Assembly (NCBI GenBank): GCA_903928755.1
Contig: CAIYSH010000390.1
Location: 1-6,716 of the forward strand
Length of the DNA: 6,716 bases
DNA from: an uncultured Alphaproteobacteria bacterium
Lineage (GTDB): Bacteria > Pseudomonadota > Alphaproteobacteria > Caulobacterales > Caulobacteraceae
Reading direction: 5' to 3'
The notes beneath the pieces are model-generated. The model was given only the letters and a program-made list of their open reading frames with translations. It had not been told where the DNA came from and did not search any database. Below are positions 1 through 5,069 of the stretch, one piece after another (position 1 is the first letter of the stretch; the number at the start of each line of letters is the position of its first letter). A program made the position numbers and the translations under genes.

Positions 1-1
1 A

Positions 2-778
2 CTCAGCGTCCTCTTCCCGGCCTTCCTCGCCGGGCTTCTGGTCCTCTCCACCCATGTTCCCATGGGACAGCAGGTCCTGGGGCGCGGCATTGTCTTCATC
101 GACCTTGCCATAGCCCAGGTGGCGGGCCTGGGGGTCACCCTGGCCGGTGCCCTCGGTTCTGATCCCAAGGGCTGGGTCGTGCAGGTCGCGGCCTGCAGCG
201 CTGCCCTGGCCGGTGCCCTTCTGTTGACCTGGACCGAGAAGAAGTGGCCCGAAGTCCAGGAGGCTCTGATCGGCGTCCTGTTCGTGGCGGCGGCTTCAGT
301 GGAACTGCTGCTGCTCGCCAACAATCCCCATGGGGGCGAGCATCTGAAGGACTTGCTGGTCGGGCAGATCCTCTGGGTGACAGCGGCCAGCCTCTGGCCG
401 ATCGCCCTGTTTTATGCCGTCGCCCTGCTGATCTGGTTCCGCTTCCGGGCCCGCATGGGCCAGGTCGGCTTCTATGTGCTTTTTGCGCTGGTGGTGACCC
501 AGTCGGTCCAGCTTGTCGGGGTCTATCTGGTCTTTGCCAGCCTGATCATTCCGGCCCTGGCCGCGCGCAGGTTCACGCCCGGGCTCAGGCTCTGGGTCGG
601 CTACAGCGTCGGCCTGGCCGGCTATGTGCTGGGCCTGGTCCTGTCATCCATCATGGACCTGCCGACAGGTGCCGCGATCGCGGTCACCCTGATCGCCGCC
701 TTTGCGGTGTCTGTTGTGGTATCAACCCTGGTCCCAGCCGGACTGAAGGCGGAGCCCGCGGCGGTGCCAGTGCACTGA
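2..778 (+). CDS. Metal (zinc/manganese-type) ABC transporter permease, 5' end cut by window edge
   Basis: Membrane subunit of a metal-ion ABC importer of the ABC-3 (ZnuB/TroC-like) family, which moves a divalent cation delivered by a periplasmic binding protein across the inner membrane. The frame is open from base 2, so the ATG at 62 is an internal methionine: the preceding residues LSVLFPAFLAGLLVLSTHVP form the first membrane helix. About 258 residues are visible against a family length of roughly 260-290, so only a few residues should be missing. Roughly eight hydrophobic segments can be read, and the conserved stretches RGIVFIDLAIAQVAGLG and LKDLLVGQILWV are present. The C-terminus is short and hydrophilic. 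The ATPase and binding-protein genes are not in the window and presumably lie upstream. The metal cannot be assigned from the permease alone; zinc is the usual guess. It converges on the DUF4167 gene with 22 nt between the stop codons. Confidence 0.88.
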   Translation, partial: LSVLFPAFLAGLLVLSTHVPMGQQVLGRGIVFIDLAIAQVAGLGVTLAGALGSDPKGWVVQVAACSAALAGALLLTWTEKKWPEVQEALIGVLFVAAASVELLLLANNPHGGEHLKDLLVGQILWVTAASLWPIALFYAVALLIWFRFRARMGQVGFYVLFALVVTQSVQLVGVYLVFASLIIPALAARRFTPGLRLWVGYSVGLAGYVLGLVLSSIMDLPTGAAIAVTLIAAFAVSVVVSTLVPAGLKAEPAAVPVH

Positions 779-791
779 TCTCCTTGGCGGG

Positions 792-809
792 GAGGGCGCT
801 TCAGCCCTC
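792..809. terminator. Candidate bidirectional hairpin between convergent genes
   Basis: GAGGGC (792-797), loop GCTTCA, GCCCTC (804-809): a perfect 6-bp stem at the junction of two convergent genes; the loop contains the stop codon of the minus-strand gene. No T-tract follows on either strand, so it is not a canonical intrinsic terminator. It may weaken read-through or protect 3' ends. Confidence 0.3.
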
Positions 810-1868
810 TTCGCCCTCAGGTCCGCCTTCGAAGCTGCGCGGAGCGCGGCGGCGACGGACGGGCTTGGCGGCCTCTTCACCGGCTTCAGGCGCAGGTGCG
901 ACCTCTGCCTTTGGAGCACGGGTCCGGGGGGCCTTGAGGAAGGCTGGTGCGTGGCTCTCGCCGCCGTCGTCATCCCGCAACACTGGCGAACTCTTTTCCG
1001 GTGGCGGAACGATGGGCGCGGCCTTGGGTTCGATCACGGCCATGGGATCGCGCTCGGGCCGATCCTCACGGGGTTCCCGCTCGCGCCAGCGATCCCTGCG
1101 ACCGCCTTCCGGGCGATCCCCCCGCGGCCGGTCTTCCCGGGGCGGGCGATCCTCACGGGGGCGCTCATCCCGAGGTCTGTCGTCTCTGGGACGTTCGTCC
1201 CTGGGCCTGTCGTCCCTTGGCCTGTCGTCTCTGGGTCTTTCGTCACGGGGCCGCTCATCACGGGGCCGCTCATCACGGGGCCGATCGTCCCGAGGCGGGC
1301 GATCTTCCCGAGGCCGGTCATCCCGCCAGCGGTCGTCACGGTCGCGGAAGCGGGGACGGTCGCCGCGGTCTTCCCTCGGCCGCTCGTCCCTCGGCCGCTC
1401 GTCCCTGGGCCGTTCATCACGCCAGCTGTTGCGGTCGCGGGATTCGGCATCGCCTTCATTGGCCTCTGCCGAGTCGCCATTGGCCGCAGCCTCGGCGTCG
1501 GCCAGGGCAGCCGCCTGGGCCCCACTCTCGTCCTCGAAGTCGATGTCGAAGCCGGAGACGAACTGGTCGCGCCCCAGAATTTCACTGGCCGGACGGGTGG
1601 GCTGCATGGCCCGGACCACCCGGAAATAGTGCTCGGCGTGCTGGAGATAGTTCTCTGCCAGGACCCGGTCGCCGGCCGTGGTCGCATCCCGCGCCAGCTG
1701 CTGGTATTTCTCGAACACATGCTGGGCGTTCCCGCGAACCTTGATGTTTTCAGGTCCGTTGGATTCGAATGCCCGGTTGGCATTCTGCTGCTGAGGCTTG
1801 CCGCCGCTGTTCACGCTGCCGTTACGATTGCGGCCACGCTGGCGCTTCATACCTTTGAAGTCTCTCAT
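801..1868 (-). CDS. DUF4167 family protein with Arg/Asp-rich pentapeptide repeats
   Basis: 355-residue protein of unknown function. Residues 1-90 match the DUF4167 domain as I know it: a basic RGRNRNG N-terminus, RAFESNGPENIKVRGNAQHV (32-51), then a helical part with ARDATTAGDRVLAENYLQHAEHYFR. Residues about 143-274 are low-complexity and dominated by R, D, E and P, including nine consecutive RPR-type pentads at 196-240. The tail is proline/alanine-rich, then basic (VRRRRAPRSF), ending in an acidic GGPEGEEG. The basic N-terminus and RG/RD-rich middle suggest nucleic-acid or ribonucleoprotein association, but this is inference. There is no signal peptide or membrane segment. The ATG start at 1868 has AAGGA at 1872-1876, only 3 nt away, a tight spacing; Met7 (1850) is the alternative start but has no better site. 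It lies downstream of prmC on the same strand after a 242-nt gap, which may carry its own promoter and leader. Confidence 0.9.
   Translation of the reverse strand: MRDFKGMKRQRGRNRNGSVNSGGKPQQQNANRAFESNGPENIKVRGNAQHVFEKYQQLARDATTAGDRVLAENYLQHAEHYFRVVRAMQPTRPASEILGRDQFVSGFDIDFEDESGAQAAALADAEAAANGDSAEANEGDAESRDRNSWRDERPRDERPRDERPREDRGDRPRFRDRDDRWRDDRPREDRPPRDDRPRDERPRDERPRDERPRDDRPRDDRPRDERPRDDRPRDERPREDRPPREDRPRGDRPEGGRRDRWREREPREDRPERDPMAVIEPKAAPIVPPPEKSSPVLRDDDGGESHAPAFLKAPRTRAPKAEVAPAPEAGEEAAKPVRRRRAPRSFEGGPEGEEG
1149..1283 (-). repeat. 15-bp tandem array coding nine RPRD[DE]-type pentapeptides
   Basis: Nine in-frame 15-bp units encode RPRDE or RPRDD, the last being RPRED. Units are similar but not identical at the DNA level (mixed CGT/CGG/CGC arginine codons), so most are not very recent duplications; two adjacent plus-strand units reading roughly CGGGGCCGCTCATCA are near-identical. 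Less regular related units extend from about 1047 to 1442, including a second block of RPRDE-type units near 1371-1421. Because units are multiples of 3, copy-number changes would keep the frame. Confidence 0.85.
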
Positions 1869-1906
1869 TCGTCCTTGCGCCGACCACCTGGGCTTCTGAA
1901 AGCCAT
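1865..1906 (-). CDS. Possible 13-codon upstream ORF coupled to the DUF4167 start
   Basis: An ATG at 1904-1906 opens MAFRSPGGRRKDE, and its TGA (1865-1867) overlaps the DUF4167 ATG as ATGA. Such overlap can couple translation of two frames. There is no clear Shine-Dalgarno sequence before this ATG, and a short ORF of this size is expected often by chance, so this is a weak call. Confidence 0.15.
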   Translation of the reverse strand: MAFRSPGGRRKDE

Positions 1907-1933
1907 TCTGTGGACGGTGTATCCTTTCGCCTT

Positions 1934-2064
1934 GGTTCAGGGCCTGGAGCCCGGAAAACTCAGTTGATGCTTAGGTGTTCCTCGCCTTCCACCCCGACTT
2001 TGGGCTCGCGCCACACGGCGCGCCTGTCGGAGCGGTTCAAGCTTTCCAACGGGGAGGCTGAACC
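1934..2064 (-). promoter_or_regulatory. Candidate structured leader or small RNA upstream of DUF4167 gene
   Basis: Read on the minus strand, this non-coding stretch holds three hairpins in a row. The first pairs GGTTCA (2064-2059) with TGAACC (2039-2034), extended by GC:GC across one bulged T. Its loop shows CTCCCC, complementary to purine-rich ribosome binding sites. The second is CGCGCC-GTGT-GGCGCG (2022-2007), a 6-bp stem with a 4-nt loop. The third is GGGC-TCCAG-GCCC (1952-1940), followed directly by a second TGAACC (1939-1934) that could compete with the first for pairing. Alphaproteobacterial small RNAs often expose C-rich anti-Shine-Dalgarno loops, so an sRNA or attenuating 5' leader is plausible. 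I do not recognise a known RNA family. No poly-U terminator is visible. Confidence 0.3.
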
Positions 2065-2100
2065 TGAAGCACCGACGTATGAGGTGGAGACAGAAACCCC

Positions 2101-2128
2101 GTCTAGCGATTCACCGTGAGATTTCCAA
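2101..2128 (-). promoter_or_regulatory. Candidate housekeeping promoter at the prmC 3' end
   Basis: On the minus strand TTGGAAA (2128-2122), a 14-nt spacer and GCTAGAC (2107-2101) resemble the Caulobacter housekeeping pattern TTGAC-N10-14-GCTANAWC, with mismatches in both boxes. It would start a transcript near 2093, giving a leader of about 225 nt before the DUF4167 gene. The match is only partial. Confidence 0.22.
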
Positions 2129-2980
2129 GGCCTTTTTCAATCCGACCACCACACGATCGTGCATGGCGAGGTCGGGAATGGTCCAGACGTCCTCGGCACC
2201 GGCCGCATTGAACAGGGCCTCGACGGCTTCCTTCTGGTCGTAGCCGATCTCAACGGCGAAAAGTCCGCCGGGTTTCAGGACCCGCAGGATCTCCGGGGCG
2301 AGGATGCGGTAATGGTCCAGTCCGTCGGGGCCACCGTCCAGGGCCAGGCGCGGCTCATGGTCCCTGACTTCGGGCTCCAGGGTCGCGATGACATCACTGG
2401 CGATATAAGGGGGATTGGAGACCACGACATCATAGTGGCCATCGCCAAGCCCAAGGGTCCAGTCACCGCGCAGCAGGGCGACCTTGCCCGCAAGGCCCAG
2501 ATGGGCGGCATTGTCCCGGGCGACCGCCAGGGCATCTTCTGAAACATCTACGCCCAGCCCCTTGGCTGCGGGCCGCTCTGCGAGGATCGAAAGCAGGATG
2601 GCGCCCGATCCGACCCCCAGATCGAGAATGGAAAACGGTTTCCCTTCAGGGATTTTCTTGAGCACGTAATCGACAATGACTTCGGTGTCCGGACGGGGGG
2701 TCAGGACACTGGAATTGACCGCCAGCATGATCTTCCAGAAGCCCTTGCGGCCCAGGATATGACTGACAGGCTCCCGGTGTTCACGACGGCTCAGATAGTC
2801 CTCAAGCGTGGCCTCCTGGCTCTCGGTCAGGGTGCGGTAGGGGTCGCCCACAATATCGGCCCGCGTGGCGTCGGCGGCGGCTTCGACCAGCAACCGGGCA
2901 TCGATGACGGGGCCGGTCAGGCCGGCAGCCTGAAGTCTGGCCTTGGCCGACTGCCAGGCGCTCAGCAGGGTATGGGTCAC
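2111..2980 (-). CDS. prmC: Peptide chain release factor N5-glutamine methyltransferase
   Basis: PrmC (HemK) transfers a methyl group from S-adenosylmethionine to the glutamine of the GGQ motif in release factors RF1 and RF2, which speeds peptide release at stop codons; it is cytosolic. The 289-residue protein has the N-terminal helical domain that contacts the release factor (about 1-75), then a Rossmann methyltransferase domain. SAM-binding motif I reads ILDLGVGSGAI (118-128), and the family signature NPPY, which holds the substrate glutamine, is at 189-192 in VVSNPPYIASDV. I chose the GTG at 2980 because it gives the normal family length, sits 5 nt after AGGAG, and overlaps the MOSC stop as GTGA. 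The longer frame to 3145 adds residues that lie inside the MOSC gene and look nothing like PrmC. The overlap indicates translational coupling to the MOSC gene. Its substrate gene prfA lies about 2 kb upstream on the same strand. Confidence 0.95.
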   Translation of the reverse strand: MTHTLLSAWQSAKARLQAAGLTGPVIDARLLVEAAADATRADIVGDPYRTLTESQEATLEDYLSRREHREPVSHILGRKGFWKIMLAVNSSVLTPRPDTEVIVDYVLKKIPEGKPFSILDLGVGSGAILLSILAERPAAKGLGVDVSEDALAVARDNAAHLGLAGKVALLRGDWTLGLGDGHYDVVVSNPPYIASDVIATLEPEVRDHEPRLALDGGPDGLDHYRILAPEILRVLKPGGLFAVEIGYDQKEAVEALFNAAGAEDVWTIPDLAMHDRVVVGLKKALEISR

Positions 2981-3747
2981 TTCCGCTCCTGTGGGGAGGT
3001 GCAGGCGTCTCCCGGACAGATACGCCCGCCGTCGGTCACATGGACATAGAGTCCGCAGTTCATGTGGCCGTAATTGTCGTACAGGGCCTTTACCAGATCC
3101 ATATCCCGCGCGCCGGTCGCCGGATCGACATGCGTAGCGATGCACCTCTGGATCGGCTTGTAGACCCTGGCCCGGGCAAAGCCGACCATCAGGTCGCGGC
3201 CTTCCCAGGCATCCTCAGCCCAGGCTGGCCAGCCCTCCACATAGATATTGGCGCGGAAGCGCAGGGGATCGATCTCGCGACCTGTTCTGGCCTCAAGGTC
3301 CCTGACGCTGGCAAGATTGAGGATGGAGACATGACCCAGGGGGTGGTCCATGAAGCTGTGGCCCGGGGCCTGGATGACTTTCAGGGACGGATGCGCATCT
3401 TCACCCAGCAATCCCTTCAGCCAGTCGGCAAAAGCCTGCTGTCCGGAGGTGGTATTCAGGTCGCCAATGAAATCGGGTTGCCCCTCTGCCCTGGCTGAGA
3501 GGAGGCCACTGGTCTCATCAAAGGCGGTCGCCGCCAGGGCGACCTGGGGCAGGGTTGCCAGCACGGTGAATTTCATCTTGGTCACCCAGGCCGGTGCCGA
3601 GGGATCAAAGCCCGATGGACCGTTCTCCACGGCATACATCCGGTCGCATGGAAATTCCTGGCCCACTGACAGGTCGGCATGGGTCAACCGTTCGGGTGTG
3701 AAGCCCTTCACGGGGTGGCGGTAGAGGGCGGCAATGTGAGCATCCAT
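2977..3747 (-). CDS. MOSC domain-containing protein (MOSC N-terminal beta-barrel plus MOSC)
   Basis: 256-residue cytosolic protein of the MOSC superfamily, named after the molybdenum cofactor sulfurase C-terminal domain. Residues 3-110 form the MOSC N-terminal beta-barrel, opening with IAALYRHPVKGFTPE, the usual PVK signature. Residues about 115-250 form the MOSC domain, with the conserved cysteine in KPIQRCIATHVDP (Cys202) and the closing pattern NYGHMNCGLYVHV followed by GGRICPGD. In characterised relatives such as YcbX and mARC this cysteine binds a sulfur species or the molybdenum cofactor, and the proteins act in reductive detoxification of N-hydroxylated compounds; the actual reaction here is unknown. 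The ATG at 3747 is preferred. A TTG at 3765 would add six residues, and neither has a clear Shine-Dalgarno sequence. Its stop overlaps the prmC start (GTGA), so the two genes are co-transcribed and probably translationally coupled. Confidence 0.88.
   Translation of the reverse strand: MDAHIAALYRHPVKGFTPERLTHADLSVGQEFPCDRMYAVENGPSGFDPSAPAWVTKMKFTVLATLPQVALAATAFDETSGLLSARAEGQPDFIGDLNTTSGQQAFADWLKGLLGEDAHPSLKVIQAPGHSFMDHPLGHVSILNLASVRDLEARTGREIDPLRFRANIYVEGWPAWAEDAWEGRDLMVGFARARVYKPIQRCIATHVDPATGARDMDLVKALYDNYGHMNCGLYVHVTDGGRICPGDACTSPQERK
2986..2990 (-). promoter_or_regulatory. Ribosome binding site that fixes the prmC GTG start
   Basis: AGGAG on the minus strand, 5 nt before the GTG at 2980 and inside the last codons of the MOSC gene. 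It supports the 289-residue PrmC over the longer open frame. Confidence 0.75.
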
Positions 3748-3882
3748 GCAGACGGGTTGCCGCAAAAGGCCAGGGCACGCAAGGTGGCCTTCATCAGGAC
3801 CGGCCGTTCCACACCCGGGTCAGGGGAGACTGAAGTCTGTTTCCGTTTCCCCTTGCCTGCCCGATGGATCCGGCCAAAGGCT

Positions 3883-3911
3883 TAACAGGACGCGACTGCC
3901 AATCCCTGTTA
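3883..3911. promoter_or_regulatory. Inverted repeat TAACAGG-N15-CCTGTTA in a divergent intergenic region
   Basis: Two perfect 7-bp arms (3883-3889 and 3905-3911), centres 22 bp apart, or about two helical turns, lie between the divergent MOSC and 36-residue-protein genes. The spacing fits a dimeric regulator reading successive major grooves. The arms can be extended by a T/G and a C/G position. A stem-loop in RNA is the alternative. No regulator gene is adjacent. Confidence 0.3.
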
Positions 3912-3941
3912 GGGAGATATGTCGTTCACCGGACGTCAAAG

Positions 3942-3962
3942 GGCTGGGCCTGACCCAGAGCC
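3942..3962 (+). other. Small hairpin in the 5' leader of the 36-residue protein gene
   Basis: GGCTGGG (3942-3948), loop CCTGA, then CCCAG-A-GCC (3954-3962): a stem of 5 bp plus outer GGC:GCC pairs across one bulged A. It ends 11 nt before the AGGAG ribosome binding site and leaves that site open. No T-tract follows. The role, if any, is unknown; it may stabilise the mRNA 5' end. Confidence 0.3.
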
Positions 3963-3973
3963 GAAAACGAACC

Positions 3974-3978
3974 AGGAG
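3974..3978 (+). promoter_or_regulatory. Strong ribosome binding site for the 36-residue protein
   Basis: AGGAG with 6 nt to the ATG at 3985, near-optimal spacing. It is the main support for calling this short frame a gene. Confidence 0.7.
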
Positions 3979-3984
3979 ACCGGC

Positions 3985-4095
3985 ATGGCCAAAGGTCAGA
4001 AGAAAACCAACAAGGAAGTCCGGAAGCCCAAGACGGCCAAGGCAAAACCAGCCGCCGAGACCAAATCCTTCCTGTCACCGATTACCAAGAAGTAG
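3985..4095 (+). CDS. Small lysine-rich conserved-type hypothetical protein (36 aa)
   Basis: A 36-residue frame from ATG to TAG, opening MAKGQKKTNKEVRKPKTAKA and ending SFLSPITKK. It has 11 lysines, one arginine and two glutamates, so it is strongly basic; it has no cysteine, no membrane segment and no signal peptide. The MAKGQ...NKE.RKPK opening resembles short basic hypothetical proteins I recall from other Proteobacteria (from memory, not searched). Together with the AGGAG site 6 nt upstream, this makes a real gene likely. The basic, proline/alanine-containing, probably disordered sequence could bind nucleic acid, but that is inference. Upstream lie a hairpin (3942-3962) and an inverted repeat (3883-3911). 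It is followed after 166 nt by a membrane-protein gene on the same strand; that gap shows no clear terminator or promoter, only a CCCGGCGG direct repeat at 4161 and 4187. Confidence 0.7.
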   Translation: MAKGQKKTNKEVRKPKTAKAKPAAETKSFLSPITKK

Positions 4096-4261
4096 TTTGC
4101 CACCACCGGCCAGGGTCGTCCTCAGGTCGTTGTGCGGCTTCGCAGTCTATGGGCTTCCACCCCGGCGGCGCGACAGATATTGAGGTCCCGGCGGGGCAGT
4201 TCGGCAGGGATGCTTGCTATCCTGGCTGGGGTTTCGCGGTCCAATCCTCGGGGTTTCCAAC

Positions 4262-5056
4262 ATGACCTGGTCGGCAACGGCACCACTCTTGCAGGTTTCT
4301 GTCACGATATTTGCCATCCTCCTTGCCGGGCTTGAGCTTGGCTATCGCATCCCCCTGGCCAGGAAACGTCAGGAATCAGAAGGGTTTCAAAGCCCGGACT
4401 ATCTGCTTTCGGCGGTGCTTGGCCTGCTGGCCCTTCTGCTCGGGTTTACCTTCTCCCTGGCTCTCGACCGATATGAAGGCCGGCGCGATCTGGTCATGAG
4501 CGAGGCCAATGCCATCGGCACCAGTCTCCTCCGCGCTGATCTCCTGCAGGAACCGGTCAGATCCGGAATGGTGGAAGCCCTTGGCGCCTATGTGGACGCG
4601 CGGATCAAATGGTCCCAGCTGGAAACGCTGACGGATTCCTATGCGGAGACTGCGTCCCTGCAGAGGCGGATCTGGAGCCTGACCGGCCAGGCCCTGCGCT
4701 CGGATCCTGAACCCCAGATCACCCGGGGTTTGATGGACTCCCTGAATGAGAGCTTCGATCTGGCTGCATCCAGGGCGGAAGCCAGGAAGACCCATCTGCC
4801 GCAACGCCTTCTGGGTCTGCTTCTGCTCTACGTCGTCCTGTCAGCTGTCATGCTGGGCTATGTCCTGGGAGAGGGGGGCCAGCGTCACCGCGGACCCGCG
4901 ACGGTCCTGCTGGTTCTGTTGACCATTGCGATCACCCTGATTCTGGATGTCGACCGGCCGCTCAGTGGCGGCATAACGGTATCCCAGCAGCCCATGGTGG
5001 ACCTGGGTCACAATATTCCGGCGGTCGCTACAGGGGGAGGTGCCCCCGGGCGATGA
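4262..5056 (+). CDS. Four-helix membrane protein, bestrophin-like/DUF4239 type, function unknown
   Basis: 264-residue inner-membrane protein. Hydrophobic segments fall at about residues 8-27, 48-68, 183-203 and 212-230: two helical pairs flanking a soluble, mostly helical region (about 70-180). The segment after helix 2 (SLALDRYEGRRDLVMSEANA) and the end of helix 4 (LILDVDRPLSGGITVSQQP) match a recurring pattern in bacterial proteins annotated as DUF4239 or bestrophin-like; the DxDRP..G motif lies just after the last helix. Bestrophins are chloride channels, but channel activity in this group is not established to my knowledge. The ATG at 4262 is preferred because the first helix follows directly. 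A TTG at 4214, preceded by AGGGA, would add 16 residues and cannot be excluded. It converges on prfA with 13 nt between stops, and has no evident functional link to its neighbours. Confidence 0.75.
   Translation: MTWSATAPLLQVSVTIFAILLAGLELGYRIPLARKRQESEGFQSPDYLLSAVLGLLALLLGFTFSLALDRYEGRRDLVMSEANAIGTSLLRADLLQEPVRSGMVEALGAYVDARIKWSQLETLTDSYAETASLQRRIWSLTGQALRSDPEPQITRGLMDSLNESFDLAASRAEARKTHLPQRLLGLLLLYVVLSAVMLGYVLGEGGQRHRGPATVLLVLLTIAITLILDVDRPLSGGITVSQQPMVDLGHNIPAVATGGGAPGR
5033..5047. terminator. Candidate GC hairpin at the convergent junction with prfA
   Basis: GGGGG (5033-5037), loop AGGTG, CCCCC (5043-5047), within the last codons of the plus-strand gene and 23 nt past the prfA stop. A weaker GGGC/GCCC pair follows at 5048-5064. 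No T-tract is present, so intrinsic termination is uncertain. Confidence 0.28.
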
Positions 5057-5069
5057 TCAGGCCCTTGCC

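Noticed and set aside
1149..1283. Regular short repeats resembling a CRISPR array
   Set aside because: Units are contiguous 15-bp in-frame coding repeats with no unique spacers.
244..1629. Long plus-strand open frame (461 codons) rich in SSRGR repeats, with two other plus-strand frames at 947-1744 and 951-1967
   Set aside because: They are antisense to the DUF4167 gene. The 15-bp GC-rich repeat lacks stops in several frames, and the products match no family while the minus-strand protein has a recognisable domain.
2031..2064. GGTTCAAG sequence suggesting a tRNA T-arm
   Set aside because: No acceptor, D or anticodon arms with correct spacing can be drawn around it.
1910..2119. 69-codon plus-strand frame in the prmC-DUF4167 gap
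   Set aside because: No ribosome binding site, no recognisable motif, and it runs into the prmC 3' end; hairpins on the other strand explain the region better.
2111..3145. Longer prmC frame starting at 3145
   Set aside because: The extra N-terminal residues are an out-of-frame reading of the MOSC gene; the GTG at 2980 has a proper ribosome binding site and gives normal family length.
3746..4183. 145-codon plus-strand frame across the divergent intergenic region
   Set aside because: It overlaps the 36-residue gene in another frame, has low-complexity Arg/Pro content typical of GC-rich shadow frames, and lacks a start signal.
4161..4194. CCCGGCGG direct repeat, 26 bp apart
   Set aside because: Short GC-rich octamer expected by chance in this composition, with no flanking promoter elements.
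4214..4261. TTG start adding 16 residues to the membrane protein
   Set aside because: Kept only as an alternative: the AGGGA upstream is suggestive, but the ATG at 4262 places the first helix at the usual distance and the extension lacks recognisable sequence.
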